Both the position numbers and the translations under genes were made by a program. Below are positions 51,222 through 60,981 of a stretch of 64,000 nt of DNA, piece after piece (position 1 is the first letter of the stretch; every line of letters begins with the position of its first letter). Below the pieces are notes generated by a model. It searched no databases. It saw only the letters and a list, made by a program, of their open reading frames with translations, and had not been told where the DNA came from. The stretch is from Pseudomonadota bacterium (GTDB taxonomy: Bacteria > Pseudomonadota > Gammaproteobacteria > Burkholderiales > Burkholderiaceae_C): assembly GCA_031119395.1 (NCBI GenBank), contig JAVHYA010000006.1, positions 1 through 64,000 on the forward strand, read 5' to 3'.

Positions 51222-53290
51222 ACTTCTCGACCCTGCGCACCTGGATCGGCACCCAGGGAGCCGTCTTCCACCGCGCGGCCGCCCCGCTCCTGGTCGTCGC
51301 CATCCTGGCGCTGATGGTGCTGCCGATACCGGCCTGGCTGCTCGATGGCTTCTTCACGCTCAACATCGCCGTGGCGCTGATGGTGATGATGGTGGCGGCC
51401 TACATGGTGCGCCCGCTGGACTTCGCCGCGTTCCCGACGGTGCTGCTGCTCACGACGCTGATGCGTCTGTCGCTCAACGTGGCGTCGACGCGGGTGGTCC
51501 TGCTCGAAGGCCACACCGGCCCCGGCGCCGCAGGCGCGGTGATCGAGGCCTTCGGCCACTTCCTCATCGGCGGCAACTTCGCGGTCGGCCTGATCGTGTT
51601 CGCCATCCTGGTGGTCATCAACTTCGTCGTGGTCACCAAGGGGTCCGAGCGCATTGCCGAGGTCTCCGCACGGTTCACGCTCGACGCGATGCCCGGCAAG
51701 CAGATGGCCGTCGATGCGGACCTGAACGCCGGCGTGATCGACGAGAAGGAAGCCAAGCGCCGCCGCGCCGAAGTGGCCGAGGAGGCCAACTTCTTCGGCT
51801 CGATGGACGGGGCCTCGAAGTTCGTGCGCGGCGACGCGATCGCCGGCATCCTCATCCTGGTCATCAGCATCGTCGGCGGATTCACCATCGGCGTCCTCCA
51901 GCACGGCATGGCCGCAGGCAAGGCCGCCGACACCTATGTGCTGCTGGCAGTCGGCGACGCACTGGTTGCGCAGATTCCCGGGCTGCTGATCTCGGTGGCG
52001 GCCGCCATGGTGGTCTCGCGCGTCGGGAAGGAAGACGACGTCGGCCGCCAGATCGTGCAGCAGTTGCTGACGTCTCCGCGCGTTCTGGGGCTGACCGCGG
52101 GCATCCTCGCCCTGCTCGGCATCGTCCCGGGCATGCCGCACGTGGTCTTTCTCTTCATGGCCGCCGTGCTCGGCTACGGTGCCTGGACACTGTCCAGGCG
52201 CAAGCCCGTCGCCGAAGAGGCCGCGGCACCGGCCGCCGCGGCCGACGCCGACGCCACCTGGGACGACCTGCAACCGGTGGCGCCCCTGGGGCTGGAGCTG
52301 GGCTATCGGCTGATCGCGCTGGTCGACAAGACCCGCCAGGGCGACCTGCTTGCCCGCATCAAGGGCGTGCGCCGCAAGTTCGCGCAGGAGGTCGGCTTCC
52401 TTCCGCCGGCCGTGCACGTGCGCGACAACCTGGAACTCAAGCCCAGCGCCTATCGCGTGACGCTGCGCGGCGTGGTGGTGGCCGAAGGAGAGGCGTTCCC
52501 GGGCATGTACCTGGCCATCAATCCGGGCGGCATCTCCACCCCGTTGATCGGCACCGCGACGACGGATCCGGCCTTCGGCCTGCCTGCGCACTGGATCGAA
52601 GAGCGTCAGCGCGAAAACGCGCAATTGGCCGGATTTACCGTCGTTGATTCGGAAACCGTGATGGCGACGCATCTGTCACATTTGATGCACACGCAGGCCG
52701 CGCGCCTGCTCAGCCGCACCGAGACCCAACAACTGGTGGAACACGTGAACAAGCTCGCACCCAAGCTGATCGAGGAGGTCGTGCCCAAGGTCGTGTCGAT
52801 CGCCGCGTTCCAGAAGGTGCTGCAGCTGCTGCTCGAGGAGTCGGTGCACATCCGCGACATCCGCACCATCGTCGAGACACTCGCCGAGCACGCCGCCGTG
52901 ACCGCCGACCCGGCCGAACTCGCACGCCGCGTGCGCATCGCCCTGGCTCCGGCGATCGTGCAGCAGATCTACGGCCCGGCGCGGGAGCTGGACGTCATCG
53001 CCATCGAACCCGCCTTCGAGCGCCTGCTGATGCAGGCGCTGGCCAACGCGAACGCGCCTGCGCTGGACCCGGGCGTGGCCGAACTCTTCACGCGCAGCGC
53101 TGCCGATGTGGCCACGCGCCAGGAAGAGCACGGCGTGCCCGCCTGCCTGCTCGTGCCCGACGCCATCCGCAGCGCGATCTCGCGTCTGGTGCGGCGCAGC
53201 GCGCCCCGGCTCCAGGTGCTGGCGCACAGCGAGATTCCCGAGACCCACACCATTCGCATCGGACCCATCCTCCAGGGGACAGCCGCATGA
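51218..53290 (+). CDS. flhA: Flagellar export gate protein FlhA
   Basis: 690 aa, nonameric export gate. About eight N-terminal helices, with the FHIPEP-family stretch VRPLDFAAFPTVLLLTTLMRLSLNVASTRVVLLEGHTGPGAAG and DAMPGKQMAVDADLNAG. The cytoplasmic half docks FliI/FliJ and late chaperones. It overlaps flhB and flhF by ATGA at both ends. Confidence 0.97.
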   Translation: MNFSTLRTWIGTQGAVFHRAAAPLLVVAILALMVLPIPAWLLDGFFTLNIAVALMVMMVAAYMVRPLDFAAFPTVLLLTTLMRLSLNVASTRVVLLEGHTGPGAAGAVIEAFGHFLIGGNFAVGLIVFAILVVINFVVVTKGSERIAEVSARFTLDAMPGKQMAVDADLNAGVIDEKEAKRRRAEVAEEANFFGSMDGASKFVRGDAIAGILILVISIVGGFTIGVLQHGMAAGKAADTYVLLAVGDALVAQIPGLLISVAAAMVVSRVGKEDDVGRQIVQQLLTSPRVLGLTAGILALLGIVPGMPHVVFLFMAAVLGYGAWTLSRRKPVAEEAAAPAAAADADATWDDLQPVAPLGLELGYRLIALVDKTRQGDLLARIKGVRRKFAQEVGFLPPAVHVRDNLELKPSAYRVTLRGVVVAEGEAFPGMYLAINPGGISTPLIGTATTDPAFGLPAHWIEERQRENAQLAGFTVVDSETVMATHLSHLMHTQAARLLSRTETQQLVEHVNKLAPKLIEEVVPKVVSIAAFQKVLQLLLEESVHIRDIRTIVETLAEHAAVTADPAELARRVRIALAPAIVQQIYGPARELDVIAIEPAFERLLMQALANANAPALDPGVAELFTRSAADVATRQEEHGVPACLLVPDAIRSAISRLVRRSAPRLQVLAHSEIPETHTIRIGPILQGTAA

Positions 53291-54798
53291 ACATCCAACG
53301 CTTCCAGGCCTCCACTGCGCGAGAGGCGCTCGCTCTCGCACGCGCAGTGTTCGGCGACAACGCGCTCATCCTTGCCAACCGCCAGCTGGAATCGGGCGAA
53401 GTCGAGGTGACGGCGACCTCCGAAGAGGCGCTGGGCGAGCTCGACGCACCGCGTTCCAACGCCCCCGCTTCGCCACCATCCGCTCCCGCGTCGCTCGCTG
53501 CGCCTCGGCGGGCGCCGGCCCCTCCTGCCACGGTGGCCGCCGCCCCGGCCGCGCCGATGCACGAAAGCTCGGTCGCAGCCGATACCGAGCAACTGGCGAT
53601 GAGCACGCTCTCCTTCCAGGACTACGTGCGCGAGCGGATGGCCCGCCGCCAGGAGGCCCAGGTGCAACTGACGTCGCAGCCGGTGGTCCGCCACCCGGCC
53701 TCGGCGGCGTCGAACGCTGCCGCCGCGCCGTCGCCCATGTCTGCTGCCTCGGCCCACGTGCCCGTGCGCCAGGCCCCGGTCGACCGGCGAACGCTGGTGG
53801 AGCAGGCCGGCGAACGACCGGCCCCGCTGTCGCCCGCAACCGCCGCCACCCAGGTGCCGCCCTCCATGCCCGACCTGGAGGGCGTGATGGCCGAACTGCA
53901 GGCGATGAAGAGCATGATGGAGGAGCGCTTCACCACGCTGTCCTGGATGAGTCAGGCCCGCCAGGAGCCGGTGCGCTCGAACCTGTTGCTCAAGCTGATC
54001 CGCGCGGGCTTTTCGCCGGCGCTGTCGCGCACCCTGCTCGAGCGCGTCACCCAGGAGATGTCACCGGCGGAAGCCGTTCGCGACGTCATGGGCACGATCG
54101 AACGCATGCTGCGCGTGGACGCCGGACCGGGCCTGGAGCAGGCCGGCGGGGTGTATGCGCTCGTGGGCGCCACGGGCGTGGGCAAGACCACCACCATCGC
54201 CAAGCTGGCCACGCTGTGCGCGCGCGAGCACGGCGCCCAGAGCGTCGGACTCATCACGCTCGACACCTACCGCGCCGGGGCGCACGAGCAGCTGCGCACC
54301 TATGGCCGCTCCATCAATGTCGTGGCCCACCTGGCGCACGACCGCGCCGCGCTGCTGGAACTCCTGGGCTTGTTCAGCCGCAAGAAGCTGGTGCTCGTCG
54401 ATACCACCGGCGTCGCCCCGCGCGACCCGCGCCGGGTCGACCAGCTCGGCATGCTGGACATTCCACAGCTGCAACGCGTGCTGGTGCTCAATGCGGGCGC
54501 CCACGGCGACACGCAGGACGACATCGCAGGTGCCTTCGGCGCCAATCTGGCCGTGATCTCGAAGGTCGATGAGGCCGTCAAGCTCGCACCGGTGCTGGAC
54601 GCCGCCATCCGGCACCAGCTCGTCGTCACCGGCGTGAGCTGCGGCCAGCGCGTTCCCGACGACTGGCGCGCGCCGGACGCGGACCTGCTCGTGCGCGAGG
54701 CGCTGCGCAGCAATGGCCGCACGGCCTTCGAGCCGCGCAGCGCGGCGGACATGGACTTCTTCCTGTCGCCCTCGCCCCAGTGCACCACCGCCGATTGA
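53287..54798 (+). CDS. flhF: Flagellar biosynthesis SRP-like GTPase FlhF
   Basis: 503 aa. N-terminal basic segment (MNIQRFQASTAREALALARAVFGDNALILANR), an Ala/Pro-rich linker, then the NG GTPase: VGATGVGKTTTIAKLA, LDTYRAGAHEQLRTYG, LVDTTGVAPRDPRRV and SKVDEAVKLAPVLDAAI. FlhF sets flagellar site and often number. Its usual regulator FlhG/FleN is missing: fliA starts 19 nt after the stop. Confidence 0.95.
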   Translation: MNIQRFQASTAREALALARAVFGDNALILANRQLESGEVEVTATSEEALGELDAPRSNAPASPPSAPASLAAPRRAPAPPATVAAAPAAPMHESSVAADTEQLAMSTLSFQDYVRERMARRQEAQVQLTSQPVVRHPASAASNAAAAPSPMSAASAHVPVRQAPVDRRTLVEQAGERPAPLSPATAATQVPPSMPDLEGVMAELQAMKSMMEERFTTLSWMSQARQEPVRSNLLLKLIRAGFSPALSRTLLERVTQEMSPAEAVRDVMGTIERMLRVDAGPGLEQAGGVYALVGATGVGKTTTIAKLATLCAREHGAQSVGLITLDTYRAGAHEQLRTYGRSINVVAHLAHDRAALLELLGLFSRKKLVLVDTTGVAPRDPRRVDQLGMLDIPQLQRVLVLNAGAHGDTQDDIAGAFGANLAVISKVDEAVKLAPVLDAAIRHQLVVTGVSCGQRVPDDWRAPDADLLVREALRSNGRTAFEPRSAADMDFFLSPSPQCTTAD

Positions 54799-54817
54799 TC
54801 CCGTGGTCCTGACGCCC

Positions 54818-55555
54818 ATGCTTGCTGCTTCTTCCCAGATGTACAACCCCAGAGGCCGACTCGACCGCGAAGCGCTCATCCGGCAGTACGTCCCGCTCGT
54901 ACAGCGCCTGGCGCATCACATGATCGCCAAGCTGCCGCCGAACGTGGAGCTGGACGACCTGATCCAGGTGGGCATGATCGGCCTGGTCGACGCGCTGTCA
55001 CGCTTCGAGGAAAGCCATGGCGTGCAGTTCGAGACCTTCGCCACGCAGCGCATCCGCGGCGCCATGCTCGACGAGTTGCGTGAAGGCGACTGGATGTCGC
55101 GCGGGTCGCGCAAGAGCCAGAAGCAGATCGAACAGGCCATGCACCGCCTCGAGCATCGCCTGGGCCGTACCCCGCTCGAATCCGAGATCGCGGCCGAGTT
55201 GAAGATGCCACTGGCCGAATACCAGGCCCTGCTCGGGCGCGTGCGCGGCACGCAACTGGTCTACCTGGAAGACATCGGAGCCCACGCCGAGGACGAGGAA
55301 GGATTCCTGGATCGCCACGTGGCCGACGAGGAGGCCGATCCGTTGAGCCTCCTCAAGGACCAGCGCCTGCGCAGCGCGCTGGTCGCCGCCATCGAGTCCC
55401 TGCCCGAGCGCGAGCGCTACATCATGGGCATGTACTACGAGCAGGACATGAACCTCAAGGAAATCGCCGCCGTGCTGGGTGTGACCGAATCGCGCGTCTG
55501 CCAGCTGCACAGCCAGTCGATCGCGCGCCTGCGCGCCAAGATGCGCAGCCACTAG
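54818..55555 (+). CDS. fliA: Flagellar sigma factor FliA (sigma-28)
   Basis: About 245 aa. Region 2 LIRQYVPLVQRLAHHMIAKLPPNVELDDLIQVGMIGLVDALSRFEESHGVQFETFATQRIRGAMLDELR, region 3 and region 4 (LPERERYIMGMYYEQDMNLKEIAAVLGVTESRVCQLHSQSIARLRAKM) are complete. It reads class III promoters like those seen before flgM, fliC and the GGDEF-EAL gene. Start is uncertain: ATG 54818 or ATG 54839 (MYNPRG, closest to the E. coli N-terminus); neither has a strong ribosome site. Confidence 0.95.
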   Translation: MLAASSQMYNPRGRLDREALIRQYVPLVQRLAHHMIAKLPPNVELDDLIQVGMIGLVDALSRFEESHGVQFETFATQRIRGAMLDELREGDWMSRGSRKSQKQIEQAMHRLEHRLGRTPLESEIAAELKMPLAEYQALLGRVRGTQLVYLEDIGAHAEDEEGFLDRHVADEEADPLSLLKDQRLRSALVAAIESLPERERYIMGMYYEQDMNLKEIAAVLGVTESRVCQLHSQSIARLRAKMRSH

Positions 55556-55750
55556 CGCCCTCCCGCGCCGCGCCGGCGCGGGGCCATCCCGCATCCCACA
55601 GCCCGACACCACGCCGCGCCTGCAGCGGCGGTGCCGTGGCAGCGCGCGCGTTCGCAGACCGTGTGGCCTGCCGCGCCGAGGAATCCATCCGATGAAGGCT
55701 GCGCCGCCATGGGCCGCGCCGCGTGCCGGGGCGCCGCCCGGCGCGCCGGG

Positions 55751-56110
55751 TCAATGCATGCCGACGATCGGCATGCCCTGGCCGGGAATCGAGTAGGTGG
55801 GTGCCTGGGCGGGGCGCAGCAGGGAGGCCAACGCCCGTTCGACCAGGGCGTTCCTGCGCGCCAGGTGTTCTCGCTGCTGGCTCAGGCGACCGGCCACGCG
55901 CTCGATGCGCTGGCGAAACGGCAGGTCGAACACTTCGGCCGACAGGGCGGCCTCCAGAACGCGAGCGAAGGCCAGGCTGACCTGCCTGAGTTGTGTCGTG
56001 GCCCCCTGGAGCGCCACGGCGTCACCCTCCATCAGGTGCTGGTCGACGGCTTCCAGCTGGGTTTCGACATCGCCCAGCAGGGCCTCGGTGGACAGACGGG
56101 AATCGGGCAT
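55751..56110 (-). CDS. flgN: Flagellar export chaperone FlgN
   Basis: 119 aa helical chaperone for the hook-filament junction proteins FlgK and FlgL. LLGDVETQLEAVDQHLMEGDAVALQGATTQLRQVSLAF is the FlgN core; the C-terminal tail has PTYSIPGQGMPIVGMH. It follows flgM by 3 nt, the usual pairing. flgK and flgL are not in the window and probably lie beyond flgJ. Confidence 0.86.
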   Translation of the reverse strand: MPDSRLSTEALLGDVETQLEAVDQHLMEGDAVALQGATTQLRQVSLAFARVLEAALSAEVFDLPFRQRIERVAGRLSQQREHLARRNALVERALASLLRPAQAPTYSIPGQGMPIVGMH

Positions 56111-56113
56111 GTG

Positions 56114-56410
56114 TCAGTTCCGCAAGCGGCTCAGGATTTCCTGGGCGTTGGACAGCATCTTGTCGGCGATGGCACCCGCGTTGACCGTGAACGTGCCCTC
56201 GGCGATGGCGGCTCGCACCGCGGCGACCTTCGCCTCGTCGATCCCGCTGCCAGCCGACGAGACTTCGAGCGAGCGGGCAGCCGCCGACACCGTGACCGGT
56301 ACGCCGGCGGTGGCGCTCGCCCCGTCCTCGGGGCGCACGGCTGCGCGATCGGCCTTGACCGGGCTGGTCGCCGCGGCCAGTGCTGCTTCGTTCAACGGTC
56401 CGATCTTCAT
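56114..56410 (-). CDS. flgM: Anti-sigma-28 factor FlgM
   Basis: 98 aa. N-terminal MKIGPLNEAALAA with a disordered Ala/Thr-rich half and the FliA-binding C-terminal helices (GIDEAKVAAVRAAIAEGTFTVNAGAIADKMLSNAQEIL). It holds FliA until hook completion, when it is exported. A sigma-28 promoter lies 39 bases upstream, giving the classic feedback loop. Confidence 0.93.
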   Translation of the reverse strand: MKIGPLNEAALAAATSPVKADRAAVRPEDGASATAGVPVTVSAAARSLEVSSAGSGIDEAKVAAVRAAIAEGTFTVNAGAIADKMLSNAQEILSRLRN

Positions 56411-56448
56411 GGGTGACTCCAGCGCCCTCTTGCGGGCTATGTCACAGG

Positions 56449-56475
56449 TTTTCGGCCTGCCTGCGTCCGACTTTA
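56449..56475 (-). promoter_or_regulatory. Sigma-28 (FliA) promoter of flgM-flgN
   Basis: On the minus strand TAAAGTCG, exactly 11 bases, then GCCGAAAA; matches FliA consensus at 6 of 8 and 7 of 8 positions. It begins 17 bases after the flgA stop in the same direction. Confidence 0.8.
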
Positions 56476-56491
56476 GGACTTTTTTGCTTCC

Positions 56492-57238
56492 TCAGAGGGT
56501 CAGCCGTACGGTGGTGGCGTCGACCACCACCCCCGAGGTGATGCGCCCGTTCTCCATGCGCACCCGCACCATCTGCCCGACGATGCCCGGGGTGATGGCC
56601 TGGGCGTCGGAGGTGACCTCGAAGCCGGATCCCTTCGCAACGACGCGCACGGCGGCGCCGGCAGGAAAGGCTTGCGCGGCCTTGATCATCGATTGCCGCA
56701 CCGGCTGCCCGGCCGCGAGCGACCTGGCGGCCACCTGCCCGATCCACTGCGCAGCGTCCCCGACCACCGGGGACGGTTCGGCCGCCCAGTCGGCCTCGGC
56801 CTCGACCGCATCGTTGGGGCCGAGGACCGTGCCTGCCACCACGTTGTCGCGCAGGACCCACGCGGGCCCGAAGGCCTTGACGGTCACCGGCAGGAAGACG
56901 TTCCACCGAGCTGCTCCGTCCACGCAGCGCAGACCCAGGCGCGACCGGCCCCAGAGGCGGGTGCCCACAGGGATGTAGGGCTCCACCCGCGCGCAGGGCG
57001 CAAGCCGCAGACGGGCATCGAGTGAGCCGACACTGACTTCCATGCGCAGCGGCAGCGTCTGCCCCGCTTGCGACTTCTCGACCGCAGCGTCCAGCCAGTG
57101 CTGGGTGGCCGCCACGAATTCCGGCGTCACTTCCTGGCCGACGGGCGGCATGTCCTGGGCGCGAGCGGGTGTCGCCAGCACCGAAGCCACCACGGCCAGG
57201 GCCGGCAGCAGGGAGAAGGGAAAGGCAGGAGCAGTCAT
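56492..57238 (-). CDS. flgA: Flagellar P-ring assembly chaperone FlgA
   Basis: 248 aa with a signal peptide ending at PARAQD. The C-terminal SAF/ChapFlgA domain includes [66 protein letters not shown] and [13 protein letters not shown]. Periplasmic chaperone for FlgI. ATG 57238 is chosen for the signal peptide; the longer ORF in the track adds basic, unrelated sequence. Divergent from flgB; a CGAATAAA stretch lies about 73 bases upstream. Confidence 0.93.
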   Translation of the reverse strand: MTAPAFPFSLLPALAVVASVLATPARAQDMPPVGQEVTPEFVAATQHWLDAAVEKSQAGQTLPLRMEVSVGSLDARLRLAPCARVEPYIPVGTRLWGRSRLGLRCVDGAARWNVFLPVTVKAFGPAWVLRDNVVAGTVLGPNDAVEAEADWAAEPSPVVGDAAQWIGQVAARSLAAGQPVRQSMIKAAQAFPAGAAVRVVAKGSGFEVTSDAQAITPGIVGQMVRVRMENGRITSGVVVDATTVRLTL

Positions 57239-57434
57239 GGGGGCAGCGCTTTCGATAGGGGACGCCCGCGCCCGTGCGACACGGCCGCGAGTCCTGGACA
57301 TGGCAGGCACTTTATTCGTCGCGGGTCCGGGCGAAACGATGAACAGGCGGCAAAACCCCCCCTTCATCCGCGCTTGCCGCCCGGCGGCGACTCTCACAAT
57401 TTCCCCACTGCCCAAGCGCCGACCTCTCCAATCC

Positions 57435-57845
57435 ATGCTGGACAAGCTCACATCCGCTCTCGACTTCCAGACGAAGGCCCTGGTGCTTCGCGCCGAGCGC
57501 CAGCAGCTGATCGCCGGCAACATCGCGAACGCCGATACGCCAGGCTACGCGGCGAAGGACATGAATTTCGCCGCCGCACTGCGCGATGCCGGCCAGGCAG
57601 GCAGTGCGCCGACCGCACTGCGCGCGAGCAGCGGCGCCCACCTTCCTGCCTTGCCGGGCACGGCCGCAGCCGGCCTGCAGCAGGCAGCCTATGTCGTCCA
57701 GACCCAGCCCGCCATGGACGGCAACAGCGTGGACCTGGACCGGGAACGCGCGGCGTTCGCGGACAACGCCGTGCGCTACGAGGCCACGCTGCGCTTCATC
57801 AACGGCCAGAGCAAGACCCTGCTGTCGGCCATCACGGGGCAATGA
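57435..57845 (+). CDS. flgB: Flagellar basal-body rod protein FlgB
   Basis: 136 aa. [34 protein letters not shown] is the rod N-terminal signature and [23 protein letters not shown] the C-terminal helix. Proximal rod subunit. First gene of the flgB-J operon; the longer ORF in the track is antisense to flgA. Overlaps flgC (ATGA). Confidence 0.95.
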   Translation: MLDKLTSALDFQTKALVLRAERQQLIAGNIANADTPGYAAKDMNFAAALRDAGQAGSAPTALRASSGAHLPALPGTAAAGLQQAAYVVQTQPAMDGNSVDLDRERAAFADNAVRYEATLRFINGQSKTLLSAITGQ

Positions 57846-58255
57846 CCATGTCCATGTTCTCGATCTTCGGCATCTCCGGCAGCGCGGTGAGCGCCCAATC
57901 GCAGCGGCTCAACGTCGTGGCGAGCAATCTCGCCAATGCGGATGCCGTCGCCGGGCCCGACGGGCAAGCCTACCGGGCCCGCCAGGTGGTCTTCCAGACG
58001 CTGCCCCTGGGCGGCGAAGCCGGCGCGGCGGGCGTGCGCGTCGATGCGGTGACCGAGAACCAGACGCCCGGCCGCCGCGTGCACGAACCAGGCCACCCCA
58101 TGGCCGATGCGCAGGGCTACGTGACCCACTCCAACGTGAACGCGGTCGAGGAGATGGTCAACATGATCTCGGCATCGCGCTCCTACCAGAACAACGTCGA
58201 GGTCATGAACACGGCCAAGAACCTGCTGCTCAAGACGCTGCAGCTCGGCCAGTGA
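57842..58255 (+). CDS. flgC: Flagellar basal-body rod protein FlgC
   Basis: 137 aa. [45 protein letters not shown] and the C-terminal [44 protein letters not shown] are typical. Starts within the flgB stop; an internal ATG at 57848 is the alternative. Confidence 0.96.
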   Translation: MTMSMFSIFGISGSAVSAQSQRLNVVASNLANADAVAGPDGQAYRARQVVFQTLPLGGEAGAAGVRVDAVTENQTPGRRVHEPGHPMADAQGYVTHSNVNAVEEMVNMISASRSYQNNVEVMNTAKNLLLKTLQLGQ

Positions 58256-58268
58256 CCGGATCCACGCC

Positions 58269-58955
58269 ATGACGAGCACCACCGCCACCGCCGGCCTGAC
58301 CGGCACCACCAAGTCCTACAACATCACCTCAAGTTCGGACCCGTCCTCGTCCTCGCTGGCCACCAGCAGCGCCGGCGAGGCGCAGGACCGCTTCCTGAAG
58401 CTGCTCGTCGCGCAGATGAGCAACCAGGACCCGATGAACCCGATGGACAACGCGCAGATGACCTCGCAGATCGCGCAGATCAACACGGTCACGGGCATCT
58501 CGCAACTCAACGACACCATGAAGGCCATGGCGAGCCAGGCGTCGGCCATGCAGATGATGCAGGCCAGCGCCATGATCGGCCACGGCGTGCTGACCCAGGG
58601 CAACCAACTGGCCTTCAGCGATGCCGACACCGCCATCGGCGCCTTCGACCTGCCCACCGGCGCGACGAGCGTGCAGATCCAGGTGGTCAATGCCAACGGC
58701 ACGGTCATCGATACCGTCTCGCTCGGCGCACTCGATGCGGGCCAGCATGGCTTCTCGCTCGACGCCAAGGGCTACCCGTCGGACCAGAAGCTCAGGTTCA
58801 ACGTCGTGGCGACCAACGGCAGCGCGTCGATCGACGCCACGGCGCTCATGCACGACACCGTCACGGCCGTGGGCACCGCCACCGACGGCTCGCTCAACCT
58901 CACGCTGCAGCAAAACGGCAACACGCCCTACTCGGGCGTGCGCGCCGTCCTGTGA
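58269..58955 (+). CDS. flgD: Hook assembly scaffold protein FlgD
   Basis: 228 aa hook cap. N-terminal AGEAQDRFLKLLVAQMSNQDPMNPMDNAQMTSQIAQINTVTGISQLN is the FlgD signature; the Tudor/FnIII-like C-domain follows (LPTGATSVQIQVVNANGTVIDTVSLGALDAGQHGFSLDAKG). 13 nt after flgC. Confidence 0.96.
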   Translation: MTSTTATAGLTGTTKSYNITSSSDPSSSSLATSSAGEAQDRFLKLLVAQMSNQDPMNPMDNAQMTSQIAQINTVTGISQLNDTMKAMASQASAMQMMQASAMIGHGVLTQGNQLAFSDADTAIGAFDLPTGATSVQIQVVNANGTVIDTVSLGALDAGQHGFSLDAKGYPSDQKLRFNVVATNGSASIDATALMHDTVTAVGTATDGSLNLTLQQNGNTPYSGVRAVL

Positions 58956-58980
58956 CCCGCCTTCCTCCAGGAGCCTTCCC

Positions 58981-60195
58981 ATGAGTTTCCAGCAAGCCCT
59001 CTCCGGCCTCAACGCGGCCAGCCGCAGCCTCGACGTGATCGGCCACAACATCGCCAATGCCGGCACCACCGGCATGAAGGCCTCGCGTGCCGAGTTCGCC
59101 GAGATCTACGCCAGCTCGGCCGGCGGCATCGGCGGCACGAACGTCGGCCTGGGCGTGGCCGTCGACACGGTCTCGCAGCAATTCACGCAGGGCAGCCTCA
59201 CCATCACCGGCAACGACCTGGACGTCGCGGTCAACGGCGCCGGTTTCTTCCAGGTGAAGGCGCCCGACGGCTCCACCGCCTACACCCGCGCCGGCAACTT
59301 CAAGCTGGACAAGGACGGCAGCATCATCACCACCTCGGGTGCCCAGGTGATGGGCTACCCCACCGACACGAAGGGCACGCGCCTGAGCTTCGACACGCAG
59401 CCGCTCAAGCTGCCCACCGGCGCACCGATCCCCGCCAAGCAGACCACCAAGATGGCCGCCGAGATCACCCTCGACGCCTCGGCCGTGGTTGCGTCCACCG
59501 CCAGCCCGCCGACGCCGCTCACCAAGTACGGCACCTCGCTCACCGCCTTCGACGCCCAGGGCCTGGAGATTCCCGTCGGCCTGTACTTCGAGAAGACGGC
59601 CAACAACACCTGGAACGTCTATACCAGCGTGAACGGCGCCGACCCTGCCACATCGACGCCCTTCACGCTGACCTTCCGCCCCGACGGCAGCCTGGACCCG
59701 GCGTCGACGGTGCCGCCGATCACGCTCACCTCGCCCAACGATCCCGCACAAACCTTCACCGCCAGCCTCGACCTGAGCAAGATGACGCAGGTCAATGCCC
59801 GCTTCGCGGTGTCGGACCTCTCGCAGGACGGCTACACCGCCGGCCAGCTCACCGGCATCAAGATCGAGAACAGCGGGATCATCACCGCGACCTATTCCAA
59901 CGGCCAGACCCAGTCGGCCGGCCAGGTCGCCCTGGTGAACTTCCGCAACGCGCAGGGCCTGGCCCCGACCGGCTCGGGCTATTGGGTCGAAACCGCCGCG
60001 TCCGGCCAGCCGGTGCGCGGCGCGCCAGGCGAAGGCACCTTCGGCCAGCTGCGCTCGGGCGCCCTGGAAGAGTCGAACGTCGACCTCACGGCCGAGCTGG
60101 TGAACATGATGACGACCCAGCGCGCCTACCAGGCCAATGCCCAGACCATCAAGACGCAGGACCAGGTCATGTCGACCCTGGTGAACCTGCGCTGA
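58981..60195 (+). CDS. flgE: Flagellar hook protein FlgE
   Basis: 404 aa. N-terminal SFQQALSGLNAASRSLDVIGHNIANAGTTGMKASRAEFAEIY, the FlgE-F-G core FTQGSLTITGNDLDVAVNGAGFFQV and the C-terminal GALEESNVDLTAELVNMMTTQRAYQANAQTIKTQDQVMSTLVNLR. GGAG sits about 9 bases before the ATG. Exported hook subunit whose length FliK controls. Confidence 0.97.
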   Translation: MSFQQALSGLNAASRSLDVIGHNIANAGTTGMKASRAEFAEIYASSAGGIGGTNVGLGVAVDTVSQQFTQGSLTITGNDLDVAVNGAGFFQVKAPDGSTAYTRAGNFKLDKDGSIITTSGAQVMGYPTDTKGTRLSFDTQPLKLPTGAPIPAKQTTKMAAEITLDASAVVASTASPPTPLTKYGTSLTAFDAQGLEIPVGLYFEKTANNTWNVYTSVNGADPATSTPFTLTFRPDGSLDPASTVPPITLTSPNDPAQTFTASLDLSKMTQVNARFAVSDLSQDGYTAGQLTGIKIENSGIITATYSNGQTQSAGQVALVNFRNAQGLAPTGSGYWVETAASGQPVRGAPGEGTFGQLRSGALEESNVDLTAELVNMMTTQRAYQANAQTIKTQDQVMSTLVNLR

Positions 60196-60220
60196 TGGGT
60201 AGACCGGCGAGCGCAGGGCC

Positions 60221-60961
60221 ATGGACCGGCTGATCTACACCGCGATGAGCGGCGCCAGCGCCGCCGCACAGCGCCAGGCGGTGCTGGCCAACAACCTGGC
60301 CAACGCGTCGACGCAGGGCTTTCGCGCCGAGCTGTCGGCCTTTCGCGCCGTGCCGCTGCGCGGCGAAGGCGCCACCACGCGGGTCTTCACCGTCGAAGCC
60401 ACGACCGGCCACGACACCCGCGCCGGCTCCGTCGAGCGCACCGGCCGCGACCTGGACCTGGCGGCGCAGGGCCAAGCCTGGTTCGCGGTGCAGGGGCTGG
60501 ACGGCACCGAGGCCTACACCCGCGGGGGTGCCTTCCAGGTGTCGCCCGAAGGAACGCTGGTCAACAGCGCCGGCCTGGTGGTGCTGTCCGACGGCGGCGC
60601 GCCGATCGACGTGCCGCAGGGCGCGCAGATCGCCGTCGGCACCGACGGCACGATCACGTCCAAGGCCGACGGCCAGCCCGCAGCGACGCTCGGGCGCATC
60701 AAACTCGCGACGGAGGATGCCGAGAACCGGCTGGTGCGCGGCGAGGATGGCCTGTTCCGCACCGCCACGCAGGAACCGCTCGCCGCAGACGCCAACGCGC
60801 GCGTGGAATCCGGCGCGCTGGAAGGCTCGAACGTCAACCCCGTCGAGGCGATGGTCGGCATGATCGCCGCCGCCCGCCAGTTCGACCAGCAGATGCGCCT
60901 TCTGCAGAACACGGAAACCGCCGACAAGGCGGCGTCACAGTTGCTGAGCATGCAGGGCTGA
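60221..60961 (+). CDS. flgF: Flagellar basal-body rod protein FlgF
   Basis: 246 aa. [45 protein letters not shown] opens it, [18 protein letters not shown] is the core and [35 protein letters not shown] closes it. Proximal/middle rod. 25 nt after flgE. Confidence 0.95.
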   Translation: MDRLIYTAMSGASAAAQRQAVLANNLANASTQGFRAELSAFRAVPLRGEGATTRVFTVEATTGHDTRAGSVERTGRDLDLAAQGQAWFAVQGLDGTEAYTRGGAFQVSPEGTLVNSAGLVVLSDGGAPIDVPQGAQIAVGTDGTITSKADGQPAATLGRIKLATEDAENRLVRGEDGLFRTATQEPLAADANARVESGALEGSNVNPVEAMVGMIAAARQFDQQMRLLQNTETADKAASQLLSMQG

Positions 60962-60981
60962 AACCCACCACCGGACCCAAA

